Positions 13,908-21,491 of a DNA stretch of 27,167 nucleotides are shown here, in pieces. The notes below the pieces were generated by a model, which saw only the letters and a program-made list of their open reading frames with translations, did no database searches and was not told the DNA's origin. Within the stretch, counting starts at the first letter, position 1, and each line of letters starts with the position of its first letter. This DNA comes from a virus: IMG/VR virus record IMGVR_UViG_3300046171_000071, positions 1 to 27,167 of that record; one strand, written 5' to 3'. The translations under genes were made by a program, and so were the position numbers.

Positions 13908-14312
13908 TTACACCTTCCACGCTTGCTTGGCCGCATCTAACGGCAAGAAAATAAGACCATCCTTGCCCATCGCGGCAACCTTATCACCGATAACCAATGA
14001 TAACGCATCACCCAATGGCGTGTCTATCAGTGCAACATCGCCCCGCTGTGCTTCAGATGGCTCTATTTCGCGCAACCTAGCCCCGACACTGGCCGCAAGA
14101 TCACCGCCGCCTATCTTTAGCAATGCCTTTGCAGAACCCGCTGCGGAGCGATATTGCCCGATAAAATCGTCAAAGCGTGACGATCCGCATATAGCTTTTT
14201 CCGCATATAAACAAAACAAGGCGCAATCGGCCTTGCCCCATTCAAACTTTTTGTGCCGCCATTCTTCGATGTGCGCTTGCAATCGATCCGGCCAATCTAT
14301 TAACCGCCCCAT
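13908..14312 (-). CDS. Tail assembly protein, NlpC/P60-like (gpK-like)
   Basis: 134 residues. WGKADCALFCLYAEKA carries the cysteine expected at the catalytic position of NlpC/P60 folds, and EAQRGDVALIDTPLG holds the strand after it. A clear catalytic histidine is not obvious in the expected place, so this matches the shorter, possibly non-catalytic DUF6950-type group. In lambda, gpK (peptidase plus NlpC/P60) sits between L and I; this gene has the same neighbours. The start at 14312 overlaps the upstream gene by 13 bases. It could process tail proteins or trim peptidoglycan at entry. Confidence 0.7.
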   Translation of the reverse strand: MGRLIDWPDRLQAHIEEWRHKKFEWGKADCALFCLYAEKAICGSSRFDDFIGQYRSAAGSAKALLKIGGGDLAASVGARLREIEPSEAQRGDVALIDTPLGDALSLVIGDKVAAMGKDGLIFLPLDAAKQAWKV

Positions 14313-14839
14313 TCGATTATCGCACCTTGAATTGAATTTACAAATTCAAAGCCCTTATCGTTGGCATCAATGATCTTTTGATCTTCGCTGGTGTATCGCC
14401 GCACCCGTGGCCTTTCCAAATCAATCAACCGGCTTTCCGCTGTTAGTGATACGTTGCAAGTTTCGCCTTCTTCGCTAATGCTCATCACATCCATCCGGCC
14501 AGAAAACACTTTATAGCTGCTAACAGTGCCGCCGGATATTGTGCCAATGTAAATGTTGGCGATCCTGTTCTTGTAATTTTCGGTCAAGGCCAATGATAAA
14601 ATGCTGCTACTGATCCCAGAAAGCGACATTGAAACGCCTTTTGCGCCAATCTCGCCAGTTTCTTCTATCGCAGATATGTTGATAATATCACCGCTGCCAG
14701 TGTAGGTATCGCTGCCAATGGTTAAATCGCTGTAACCGTTCCACAGCCGCAACGTGCCACTGTCAAACTCTAGTTCAACAGCAAAGAAACCAACAAAGCT
14801 GGCATCAGAAAAACCGGATGGAACACCGCTGCGGCTCAT
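14300..14839 (-). CDS. Distal tail protein, lambda gpL position
   Basis: 179 residues. Beta-rich with a pattern common in alphaproteobacterial phages and GTA-like elements: LRLWNGYSDLTIGSDTYTG, then a duplicate-looking ISAIEETGEIGAKGVSMSLSG, and a central KVFSGRMDVMSI. It is often annotated as a conserved tail protein of the DUF2163 kind; I have not verified that family number. The start overlaps the previous stop by ATGA and the end overlaps the NlpC/P60-like gene. Its place corresponds to lambda gpL, which connects the tail tube to the tip. Confidence 0.65.
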   Translation of the reverse strand: MSRSGVPSGFSDASFVGFFAVELEFDSGTLRLWNGYSDLTIGSDTYTGSGDIINISAIEETGEIGAKGVSMSLSGISSSILSLALTENYKNRIANIYIGTISGGTVSSYKVFSGRMDVMSISEEGETCNVSLTAESRLIDLERPRVRRYTSEDQKIIDANDKGFEFVNSIQGAIIEWGG

Positions 14840-15466
14840 AATGCTTCAACCGCTGCAAAGCTGATTGAATAAAAGCCAGCGTTGTTGATTGTCCAGACTG
14901 CTTCGTTATTAGATAGCCGGAAAACACCTTTGGCACCGCTTACTGTAACAGCTGCCCCATCTGCCGGTGATGACCGCAAATCCGGCCACAAGTTCAATGT
15001 GGCTTGACCGCTGGCGTTGCTGTCAACATCTTCCAGCACCTTGTAAAGCCGCGCCGATGCTGCACTGCCAAGCTGGATATAATCGCCAGCCCGCAAATAG
15101 CCAACCGCCGATGCCGGTAAACCGTCAATGTTTAATTCGTTGCCGGTTTGACTTGCACCATTAACAACTGGTGTGCCAGCCGCAGATGCCGCTGACCCGC
15201 GTGGCGTTGCGCCATTAGGATCGCCCAGCAAAAACGTGCCAAACTGACCACGCAACCGCAGCAAAAAGCTGTTCCAATATTCACTGTCAGAACGCTTTAC
15301 CGGTGGGAATCGTGATCGTTGCCGACCAACGTGCGCCAGCGTGTCGCACAACTTGCTGTGAAAATGTAAATGGGCTTTGACTGATAGAAACAACATCTGT
15401 TGCGGTAAACTCAACAGCCGCCACGCCAGTTTGCGTTGGAAATGTCAGTGGATAGGTTTCAGCCAT
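14836..15466 (-). CDS. Distal tail protein with one +1 frame break
   Basis: The true start is ATG 15466 (MAETYPLTFPTQTGVAAVEF), two bases after the tape-measure stop. The frame runs about 54 codons and stops prematurely. Dropping one base near 15304 (ATT CCC [A] CCG GTA) joins it to the downstream frame, KRSDSEYWNSFLLRLRGQFG and so on to the TGA at 14836, giving about 209 residues. QVVRHAGARWSATITIP plus PPVKRSDSEYW and RGQFGTFLLGDP is a pattern I recognise from marine-phage tail proteins in the lambda M/L position. A frame open from 15414 exists, but its first ~37 residues are out-of-frame sequence. The break is one of nine same-sign breaks. Confidence 0.75.
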
Positions 15467-15468
15467 AA

Positions 15469-17073
15469 TTAGCCCCCAAATGCGCTAGCGAATGAACCGC
15501 CGCGCCGCCTTGCATCAAGCACCGCAGATTTTGATGCCTCTTGAATTTGCGGCAACATTCCCATTACTTCGGCGCGTACTGTTTGCGATACGCCAGCCGA
15601 CAAGTTGATAGTTTGATTGACAACAACACTGCCGCCCATACCGCCGCCATTTGGCACAATCTTGCCGTGACCAGATGGCACGAACAATTCCGCGCCTTTT
15701 TCCCCAACCAAATGTGGCTGTCCAGCGGTTACACGACCGCCATTAGCCCTTGCTGGCAAGCCAGAAACCCAAGGAGGCACACCGGCTGACGTTGCGCCAG
15801 CACCGAATAGATTAAGACCAGATAAAAAGCTGCTAACTTTTGATGTGACGTTTTGCTGAATTTGTATGCGGATCAGATCGCTAATAATTGACCGCGCCAT
15901 TGATTTGAAAGCATCTTTGGCGTTCATAGTGCCGTCAATAACGCCAACAAGTGAATCTTCAAGGGATTTGACGCCGCGTGTGGCCGCATCCTGCATATTC
16001 TTTGTAACGTCCTGCGCTGCTTTTGTGTATTCGGTCAAAGAAGATGTGCTTTCTTTGATCGTGCCGGTGGTCATAGCGACTTTTTCTTTTACACGCTCAA
16101 AACCAACAGCCAAATCAGTGATCGGTTTTTTGGCCGCTTTGGTAATGTCCACAAGATTTGTAATATTCCCATCCAAATCCATCATTGCAACGCCAGCGTT
16201 TTCCATATTGAAAACCATTACATCGATTTCTTTTTCAAGTTGCGTTCCGAATGTAAACTTTTCCATTGTGATACCGACTTCAGCGGCAAGGTCGACAATG
16301 CCATTCAAAAATTTACGCAATCCGGCGGTGGCATAATTTAAGCCCTTCAAAACGTGGATCAGCACAAATTCGCCAATTTTAGCAAGAACCGGCAAAAATG
16401 TTGCTGTGATCTGATTGCCAAGAGATGACAGCACTTGCCCCAACTTATCAAATCGGTCATTTGCTTCTTCGACTGCTTTTGCCTGTTCGCCGGTCAATTC
16501 AATTGTGACAGCATTAAATTGATCGCGCAGATTGTTCATTTCTTCTGAACCATTCTGCAATGTGTTCACAAGATTGACGCCAGAACGACCAAACAGGTCA
16601 AACGCGATCCGCACGCGGTCAGCCGGTGCTTCGATTGTTTGCAGCCGGTCAGATACTTCATTTAACAATTCATTGGTTGGCCGCAGACTGCCAGCGGCAT
16701 CCATTACCTTGATGCCTAATGCTTCAAACGACCGCAAACCAGTGCCAATGCCGGTTGATGCCTCAGAAATAGAACGATTGAACCGCGTCAAACCTTTTTC
16801 AAGTTCTTCAGCGGATGCCCCCGTTTGACTGGCCGCAAATTGTAATGATTGTAATTCATTAACGGTCAAACCAAGGCGGCTAGATGCTTTAGCAAGGTCG
16901 TCAATCTTATCGGCAAACATTTTAAGTGCCGCCGCAGCACCCAAAGCGACAAGCGCACCCTGCACACTGACAACGGCCTTTTTGACGCGGGCTAATCCAG
17001 CCGCAACACCGCGAAATATCTTCTGGGTCTTATCAACGGCTGCGATAACAAAATTAAGTTTTTGTGCTGCCAT
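15469..17073 (-). CDS. Tape measure protein
   Basis: 534 residues. N-terminal coiled/helical region (LNFVIAAVDKTQKIFRGVAAG), an alanine-rich segment (GALVALGAAAALKMFADKI), long helices, a hydrophobic stretch near residues 225-245 (ATFLPVLAKIGEFVLIHVLKG), and the typical C-terminal ARANGGRVTAG...HLVGEKGAELFVPSG. This protein sets tail length; at roughly 1.5 angstrom per residue it predicts a tail near 80 nm, short for a siphovirus. It starts inside the end of the G/GT frameshift product (20-base overlap), as in lambda where H follows T. Confidence 0.92.
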   Translation of the reverse strand: MAAQKLNFVIAAVDKTQKIFRGVAAGLARVKKAVVSVQGALVALGAAAALKMFADKIDDLAKASSRLGLTVNELQSLQFAASQTGASAEELEKGLTRFNRSISEASTGIGTGLRSFEALGIKVMDAAGSLRPTNELLNEVSDRLQTIEAPADRVRIAFDLFGRSGVNLVNTLQNGSEEMNNLRDQFNAVTIELTGEQAKAVEEANDRFDKLGQVLSSLGNQITATFLPVLAKIGEFVLIHVLKGLNYATAGLRKFLNGIVDLAAEVGITMEKFTFGTQLEKEIDVMVFNMENAGVAMMDLDGNITNLVDITKAAKKPITDLAVGFERVKEKVAMTTGTIKESTSSLTEYTKAAQDVTKNMQDAATRGVKSLEDSLVGVIDGTMNAKDAFKSMARSIISDLIRIQIQQNVTSKVSSFLSGLNLFGAGATSAGVPPWVSGLPARANGGRVTAGQPHLVGEKGAELFVPSGHGKIVPNGGGMGGSVVVNQTINLSAGVSQTVRAEVMGMLPQIQEASKSAVLDARRRGGSFASAFGG

Positions 17074-17544
17074 CGTCTATCACCTTAAAATAAGCGAACC
17101 ATTCATTCAGTTCTGTCAGCGTCAATTCTTCAATTTCGGCCTGTGTTTTGTGTAGGCGATCCGCCAAGGCCATCATATTCAGCCTCAACGGGTCGCCCTT
17201 TAGTTTTTTTCCGCATCCTCGACAGTTTCAACATCGCCAAACATACGGCCAGCAATGTCAGATATTGTCGTCACGCTTTCTTTCATAAGATACATTTTAT
17301 CTTCTAGCGTGAATAGACGCTTGCCATCAACATCTTCGGCTTTTGCAATAATCAAATCAACCATTCCGGTCACTGTCATATTGCTTAGAAAGTCTTTGTG
17401 CTTTCTTTGCAGCTTATCAATGTCACCAGCGGTAATAGAACCAGAATAAATAACCAACGGTTGCCCATCTTCGCCCCACTCAAAAACCTCAATCCGGTTA
17501 CGTTGCAACGCACGCCGCGCTGCTATCTGTTCTCCCAAGCCCAT
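17054..17544 (-). CDS. Tail assembly chaperone GT-type -1 frameshift product
   Basis: Reading the gpG-like frame for 114 codons and slipping back one base at A AAA AAC (17209-17203) enters a frame of 49 further codons ending at TAA 17054-17056, for about 163 residues. The extension LKGDPLRLNMMALADRLHKT, then AEIEELTLTELNEWFAYFKV, is helical and reads like a real gpT part, ending just inside the tape-measure gene. In lambda the G and GT proteins bind the tape measure and recruit tube subunits, and their ratio is set by the slip. Both position and slippery heptamer match that system. Confidence 0.88.
17200..17544 (-). CDS. Tail assembly chaperone, gpG-like (unshifted product)
   Basis: 114 residues. 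N-terminal GLGEQIAARRALQRNRIEVFEW, a beta hairpin (QPLVIYSGSITAGDIDKLQRK), a helical middle (TVTGMVDLIIAKAEDVDGKRLF, YLMKESVTTISDIAGRMF) and an acidic end (GDVETVEDAEKN). It lies between the tail tube gene and the tape measure, exactly the place of lambda G, and ends right after the slippery heptamer. The ATG at 17544 has GGGG about 6-9 bases upstream. Confidence 0.88.
   Translation of the reverse strand: MGLGEQIAARRALQRNRIEVFEWGEDGQPLVIYSGSITAGDIDKLQRKHKDFLSNMTVTGMVDLIIAKAEDVDGKRLFTLEDKMYLMKESVTTISDIAGRMFGDVETVEDAEKN
17203..17209 (-). promoter_or_regulatory. -1 ribosomal slippery heptamer A AAA AAC
   Basis: Minus strand reads GCG GA[A AAA AAC] TAA. The heptamer is in the zero frame, followed at once by the stop of the short product. 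A AAA AAC and A AAA AAG are standard bacterial -1 slip sites, here in an uninterrupted run of seven A. The shifted frame opens into 49 codons with protein-like content. Confidence 0.9.
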
Positions 17545-17555
17545 TTTTTACCCCT

Positions 17556-17942
17556 TTAGATTGTGCCTTCAGTTAGGCCACCAGTGCCTTGCAATGAATA
17601 TGTGGCAGTGTTGATGCCATCAGATGAAACGCCGATTGAACGGCTGGTGACAATCGCTGAACCCGACAATTTGTGATCGCCAGTTGTATTGCCTTCCATA
17701 CCAAGAACCAGCGACACGGTATCGCCAGCGGCAACATTGTTTTGCGCTGTGTCTGTGTCGTCAAAATATGTTTCAACGGTTGCTGTGAAATCTTTGAAGC
17801 TGGCTTTGTATGTGTGCGCGGCATCGCCCATAACGGTATCTTGAATTGTTTCGGCGGTTTCATCCACGCTGAATGAAATCACTTCAGCCATTACATCTGT
17901 GCCGATTAGAACGACACCATCGTTTCCTTTAAAAGTCGCCAT
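17556..17942 (-). CDS. Major tail tube protein
   Basis: 128 residues. MATFKGNDGVVLIGTDVMAEVISFSV, then TYKASFKDFTATVETYFDD, GDTVSLVLGMEG, and SDGINTATYSLQGTGGLTEG match the beta-sandwich tail tube proteins common in alphaproteobacterial siphophages. It would polymerise in hexameric rings along the tape measure. AGGAG lies about 9 bases before the ATG, a strong site suited to an abundant product. Flanked by the completion protein and the chaperones, equivalent to lambda V. Confidence 0.88.
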   Translation of the reverse strand: MATFKGNDGVVLIGTDVMAEVISFSVDETAETIQDTVMGDAAHTYKASFKDFTATVETYFDDTDTAQNNVAAGDTVSLVLGMEGNTTGDHKLSGSAIVTSRSIGVSSDGINTATYSLQGTGGLTEGTI

Positions 17943-17953
17943 CGTTATATCTC

Positions 17954-18397
17954 CTAAACGGCAGTTTCAACGTCATTTTCTTTGGTGCGATATTGCACCG
18001 ATATTGTAAACCGACCAACGGCAACCGGCTGTTCGCCATCACCCGAATAGTCAGCCTCAAACGCGACAACCTGTGCATCTTTTGCCAGATTATTCAGCGT
18101 CACATCAGCGGCAATGGCTTCTTCAACCTCAACCGCAATCCCATCCAGCGCATTATCATAATTCGCTGTGCCAATTACATATGCCTCAACAGCAACGTCC
18201 AAAACCCGATTTACCGAACGCGCCAAAGTGATTGTATCAAATTCGGTGGCTTCGCTCTTGGTAAAAATACACAATGCCGGAAGCTTTGTTTGTTCCAGCG
18301 GAAAAACACGACTGCGAAATACGTTGCTGCCGGTGGTGGTCAATCCCGTTAGTGCTGTCACGATCTGGTCGCGTATTTGCTGCCGAACGTGCGCCAT
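17954..18397 (-). CDS. Tail terminator/completion protein, gpU-like
   Basis: 147 residues: MAHVRQQIRDQIVTALTGLTTTGSNVFRSRVFPL, then LPALCIFTKSEATEF, a beta-rich core (NRVLDVAVEAYVIGTAN), and a helix (GIAVEVEEAIAADVTLNNLA). This matches the fold pattern of lambda gpU-type tail terminators that cap the tube and contact the head. It overlaps the gpFII-like gene by one base and precedes the tube gene, the lambda order. The reading frame is intact. Confidence 0.78.
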   Translation of the reverse strand: MAHVRQQIRDQIVTALTGLTTTGSNVFRSRVFPLEQTKLPALCIFTKSEATEFDTITLARSVNRVLDVAVEAYVIGTANYDNALDGIAVEVEEAIAADVTLNNLAKDAQVVAFEADYSGDGEQPVAVGRFTISVQYRTKENDVETAV

Positions 18398-18695
18398 TAT
18401 TGTTTCTCCAATACCAGCGTGGTCATACCAGTGCCGTCATCCTGCACAATCCGCATCGTATAGGCCACCGCATTGATCGTGATAGTGTCGCCTTCAGCGG
18501 CTGTTGATACGTCTGCGGTGCGGCAAACAAATCGTGGCTGTTGTAATGCAAAGCCAACGCCACCACCAGCGTCAACCTCAACGAAATCATTGTCAAAGAT
18601 GCCATTGATCGTGGCCGCCGTTATAGGTTGCCGCAACCCCAAAATCATCAACGCCAACGAAAGATGGCGCGATCATCTGCGGTTTCTACCGCCAT
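18397..18695 (-). CDS. Head-tail joining protein, gpFII-like, with two +1 frame breaks
   Basis: The family pattern spans three frames. Start at ATG 18695 (MAVETADDRAIF); near 18659 an extra base (TTT [C] GTT) shifts into VGVDDFGVAAT; a second extra base between about 18613 and 18625 (for example ACC [T] ATA) shifts into TINGIFDNDFVEVDAGGGVG and on to FVCRTADVS, EGDTITINAVAYTMRIVQDDG and LVLEKQ. The last part matches gpFII-type joining proteins (CRTADV, GDTI, AYTVR patterns). Restored length is about 98 residues. The frame to 18657 usually called here starts at TTG inside the broken region. The gene sits between the small head-side genes and gpU-like, the lambda FII place. Confidence 0.68.
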
Positions 18696-18719
18696 TAGTC
18701 GGCATCCACTTTAGCTACT

Positions 18720-18878
18720 TTAGCCACTTTTAGCTGACCATAGCTTTGCATAGCCGCGATCAATCAGCTTGTTGGCCTCATCTTCGCGCACATCGTGATC
18801 TTCACCGGCCAGCATAATGCCGACTGATCCCGCTTGGCAGTCTTTGATCGTTGTGATTTTAATCAATCTATTTGGCAT
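18720..18878 (-). CDS. Small unknown head-side protein
   Basis: A 52-residue frame from ATG 18878, overlapping the upstream gene end by 11 bases: MPNRLIKITTIKDCQAGSVG..., containing HDVREDEANKLIDRGYAKLW. Its pattern (basic strand, GxxxxV turn, then a helix ending 'LIDRGYA') echoes the upstream protein (VAENVGLDLVNTGKVEV), so the two may be paralogues from a duplication. No function known; it sits before the head-tail joining gene. Confidence 0.6.
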   Translation of the reverse strand: MPNRLIKITTIKDCQAGSVGIMLAGEDHDVREDEANKLIDRGYAKLWSAKSG

Positions 18879-19086
18879 TTTTCTTTGTGTTCCGCTTTAC
18901 TAGGCTGGCCGCTGATTTCTTTGTTAGGCCAATTGCCCGATCAGTGATGCCCTGCTTTTCTTCATAAACTTCGACCTTGCCGGTATTGACCAGATCAAGC
19001 CCAACATTTTCTGCCACTTCAACAATGTCGCCCACTTCGTGCGCCTTGCCAGCAATTAAGATATTACGTTTGCATTTAATTTTCAT
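18868..19086 (-). CDS. Small conserved head-region protein
   Basis: 72 residues from ATG 19086 (MKIKCKRNILIAGKAHEVGD), with GGGGG about 6 bases upstream; an in-frame TTG four codons earlier is less likely. The first ~45 residues look like a small beta barrel (KRNILIAGKAHEVGDIVEVA, then LVNTGKVEVYEE), a pattern common in proteins that follow phage capsid genes. The tail is basic (KKSAASLVKRNTKKNAK). It might be decoration or connector related, lambda FI position, but no function is established. Confidence 0.6.
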   Translation of the reverse strand: MKIKCKRNILIAGKAHEVGDIVEVAENVGLDLVNTGKVEVYEEKQGITDRAIGLTKKSAASLVKRNTKKNAK

Positions 19087-19098
19087 ATTAGCCCCCAA

Positions 19099-19129
19099 GG
19101 GAAAAGCAGGGCGACCGGAGCCGCCCCGC
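19099..19129 (-). terminator. Terminator hairpin after the capsid gene
   Basis: Minus strand: a ten-pair stem GCGGGGCGGC/GTCGCCCTGC with tetraloop TCCG (19129-19106, two G-U pairs), then TTTTCCC. A strong stem with a UNCG-type loop just 8 bases after the capsid stop. The U-run is short, so partial readthrough is expected; this would lower expression of tail genes relative to capsid. Confidence 0.7.
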
Positions 19130-19136
19130 TAGTTAT

Positions 19137-20420
19137 TTAGGCATCAATGTCGAGACACGCAGCGAATGACTGGGCGTGACGTACGGCCAAGTCCATTTCC
19201 TGCATTACGCGGATGCGTACTGCACCGGTTGAACCGGCTGTGTATGGATCAACCAATACATCAGCGACACTATGAAAACCAAACAAAAGTTGACTAAAAT
19301 CGCCATATATCAATGCACTGGCGGTTGTTAATGTGCCTTTTGTAAGGTCAGATGGCACGTTGTTGGTAACTGCAACATCATAACCGTAAACGCTGTTCCA
19401 AGGCGCATCCATCAACATTACGCTGTCTGTTGACGCAACCTTTGGAGTGCTAGCCATATGTGACTTCACTTTAGGGTTAGTCAAGTAGGCAAGTGAATTG
19501 CCATTGATTGCAGCATTGTCAATTTCAACTTCTTTGACTAGGTCGGTGATGGCATCCCAAGTCAGTGCGCCACCGTTTGTGCCGATTGCGACTGAACCGA
19601 TACCGGCTGTTCCGATGATGCCTGTTGGCTCATTAGACCCGCCGCCTTCGATTGCAACGTCCTCAATTTTCTGGGCAATTGCATTTAAAAGGTCATCGCG
19701 GATGATTTGCTCAACAGATGGATCAGACTGGATCATCAACAAGCGGCTGATGTCTGTAAATGCACCCAATGACTTCGGTGACATTGTGATCTGTGAGAAA
19801 GTTGCATTCACCTCAGATGTTGCGCCATTTTCAGCAACGAAACCGGCTGAAACGCCAGTTGCCAGCTTTGGAATAGCAACGTCACCTTTGAGGCCAGTCA
19901 TAAAGCGTGCGCCAAGTTCATTGAACACCAAGCGCGAACGCAGTGCATCAACAAACTGATCACCCATATGATCTGTGCCGACCAAATTGCCTCCAGCCGA
20001 TGCTGTGCCAACAGTTAGGTCACGGCGGCCACCCCAGAATGAATCTGGAGCATAGAAGCCGCGTGCTTCGCGACCTTGACGCTTTGCAATTTCTTCAGAA
20101 ACTTCACGCTCAAGACCCTGCAAGCCAGAACCGTTTACCAGACCGCGAACAGCTTTTACAAACGAATATTGACGCTGCTCTTTAGCTGACATATCAACCG
20201 CACCGGCTGACTGCTCAAGTGGCTTTCCTTCGCCGATTGCGTCCAACAGAACGCCACGGAATTGTGCAACAGACTGACCTTCACCGATAGCTTTGTCAGC
20301 TAGGTCACGGCGGTTGTGTTTAACAGCAAGATTGATAATCTCGCTGGCATTCTTTTGAAAATCGCGCTTGGCTGCCTCAGTAGCGGCTTCGCGAATTTCC
20401 TCGTGATTTACTTCGGTCAT
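19137..20420 (-). CDS. Major capsid protein from an internal start
   Basis: A 427-residue product starting at the internal ATG 20420 (MTEVNHEEIREAATEAAKRD). The first ~125 residues are charged and helical like the cleaved delta/scaffold domain of HK97-type capsids, and the mature shell would begin near FYAPDSFWGG. The internal start has the best Shine-Dalgarno in the region, far better than the start of the long frame. The shell needs hundreds of capsid copies but few proteases, so this start probably supplies most capsid. HK97 and lambda use separate or nested genes for the same end. Confidence 0.75.
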   Translation of the reverse strand: MTEVNHEEIREAATEAAKRDFQKNASEIINLAVKHNRRDLADKAIGEGQSVAQFRGVLLDAIGEGKPLEQSAGAVDMSAKEQRQYSFVKAVRGLVNGSGLQGLEREVSEEIAKRQGREARGFYAPDSFWGGRRDLTVGTASAGGNLVGTDHMGDQFVDALRSRLVFNELGARFMTGLKGDVAIPKLATGVSAGFVAENGATSEVNATFSQITMSPKSLGAFTDISRLLMIQSDPSVEQIIRDDLLNAIAQKIEDVAIEGGGSNEPTGIIGTAGIGSVAIGTNGGALTWDAITDLVKEVEIDNAAINGNSLAYLTNPKVKSHMASTPKVASTDSVMLMDAPWNSVYGYDVAVTNNVPSDLTKGTLTTASALIYGDFSQLLFGFHSVADVLVDPYTAGSTGAVRIRVMQEMDLAVRHAQSFAACLDIDA

Positions 20421-21491
20421 TTTGACCTCCTTTTGTTTAATCACTGGTTCGACAAATTCAGCTTTGCGGTTCACGCCGACACCAGCGTCAGCGGGAACAG
20501 ATACAATGCTGGCTTCATACGGAACCCAAGATGAAATCGCGACTGTCCCATCACGCTCATTCTTTTGCTCCATTTCGCGGATTTGATAGCCGATGCTGAC
20601 GTTGCTTCGTATCCCATCCTTAACGTCTTGATACACCTCTTGAGCCAGTGCGCTTTTTCCAAAGCGAACCACAGACCGCAACTTGCGATCTGCTTGATCC
20701 AAATAGGTACGTTCAATAACGCCAATTTGTTTTGTCAGGTCGTGGTCTAACAGCAAAGGTGCGTGACCGCTATCCAACCTTGACAAATCTACTGCGCCAT
20801 CAGCGTGGCGCAAAACCTCTAAACCGAAAGAACGCTCAACGGGTTCTTCGCTTGAAATCGACATTCTGACGCGGCGGTCATCTTCTTCGACCATATCCGC
20901 AGCGCGTGCGCGAAACACAAGTTCGCCGCGATCAAGCCGATCCATTTCTTCATCGTCTTTATAACCAGCGGTTTCAACAACCGGCGGTGTCGCATCTGAC
21001 TTGCCGAAAGTGATAGTCACGCTGTCATCAGTTTCAACAATATTCTGAATGTGCCTATCCATTGGCTTTTGCTCATCCATCGGTTCAGCCCTTTCTATAA
21101 TCTCGCCAACATTATCAGCGATTTCTTCATTTAAATCTAGACCACGTTCGTCAATACGATCAAGCGCAGCATCTTTTGCCCTTGCCCAAGTCTGCCCAGC
21201 ATCACCGCCCCACGCTGCCCAAGCAACGCGACCTTTTGACGGATAACCTTCTTCGCCAGCACTAAACCCTTCAGCTTGCTTATCAACTTCGTGGCGGCTG
21301 AAAAAGCTGTGCATACGGCGCACAGTGTCGGCAGATAGTTCTTGCCGGTTAGCAAGCTGGGTCGCACGCGCAACCGCAACATCAGTGCCGCCTTGCTTGC
21401 CTTCTTCGCGCCACTTTTTAAATTTACGCGCTTCTGCGGCCATTCCTTCGGTCGGCTTCAAGTTGATTTCAACGCCTTTATAGGTCGCCAT
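19137..21491 (-). CDS. Prohead protease-major capsid fusion with N-terminal extra domain
   Basis: 784 residues from ATG 21491 (MATYKGVEINLKPTEGMAAE), with GGGGC upstream; an ATG five codons earlier is possible. Three parts are visible. Residues 1-110 are a small domain (RRMHSFFSRHEVDKQ, GYPSKGRVAWAAWGGDAG) known from phage proteins of unclear role. Residues ~210-345 are an S78/HK97-type prohead protease, with His ~250 (LLLDHD), Ser ~299 (IRSNVSIGYQ) and Glu ~326 (YEASIVSVPAD). Residues ~358-784 are an HK97-fold capsid with helical scaffold-like segment and core (SAGGNLVGTDHMGDQFVDAL, GFVAENGATSEVNATFSQIT). The gene overlaps the portal end by 14 bases. An internal Shine-Dalgarno and ATG at the capsid boundary suggest a second product. 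Confidence 0.88.
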   Translation of the reverse strand: MATYKGVEINLKPTEGMAAEARKFKKWREEGKQGGTDVAVARATQLANRQELSADTVRRMHSFFSRHEVDKQAEGFSAGEEGYPSKGRVAWAAWGGDAGQTWARAKDAALDRIDERGLDLNEEIADNVGEIIERAEPMDEQKPMDRHIQNIVETDDSVTITFGKSDATPPVVETAGYKDDEEMDRLDRGELVFRARAADMVEEDDRRVRMSISSEEPVERSFGLEVLRHADGAVDLSRLDSGHAPLLLDHDLTKQIGVIERTYLDQADRKLRSVVRFGKSALAQEVYQDVKDGIRSNVSIGYQIREMEQKNERDGTVAISSWVPYEASIVSVPADAGVGVNRKAEFVEPVIKQKEVKMTEVNHEEIREAATEAAKRDFQKNASEIINLAVKHNRRDLADKAIGEGQSVAQFRGVLLDAIGEGKPLEQSAGAVDMSAKEQRQYSFVKAVRGLVNGSGLQGLEREVSEEIAKRQGREARGFYAPDSFWGGRRDLTVGTASAGGNLVGTDHMGDQFVDALRSRLVFNELGARFMTGLKGDVAIPKLATGVSAGFVAENGATSEVNATFSQITMSPKSLGAFTDISRLLMIQSDPSVEQIIRDDLLNAIAQKIEDVAIEGGGSNEPTGIIGTAGIGSVAIGTNGGALTWDAITDLVKEVEIDNAAINGNSLAYLTNPKVKSHMASTPKVASTDSVMLMDAPWNSVYGYDVAVTNNVPSDLTKGTLTTASALIYGDFSQLLFGFHSVADVLVDPYTAGSTGAVRIRVMQEMDLAVRHAQSFAACLDIDA
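20420..20433 (-). promoter_or_regulatory. Strong internal ribosome binding site for the capsid
   Basis: Minus strand AAAGGAGGTCAAAATG: AAGGAGGT lies about 4-5 bases before the ATG at 20420, near-perfect complementarity to 16S rRNA. It lies exactly at the protease-capsid boundary inside an open frame. Confidence 0.85.

Noticed and set aside
13852-14373. 173-residue open frame on the plus strand
   Set aside because: It lies opposite the gpJ-like start and the NlpC/P60-like gene, is low in recognisable structure, and has no operon context. It is a shadow of the minus-strand genes.
15866-16336. 156-residue open frame on the plus strand
   Set aside because: It lies entirely opposite the tape-measure gene and reads as its mirror, rich in serine and isoleucine.
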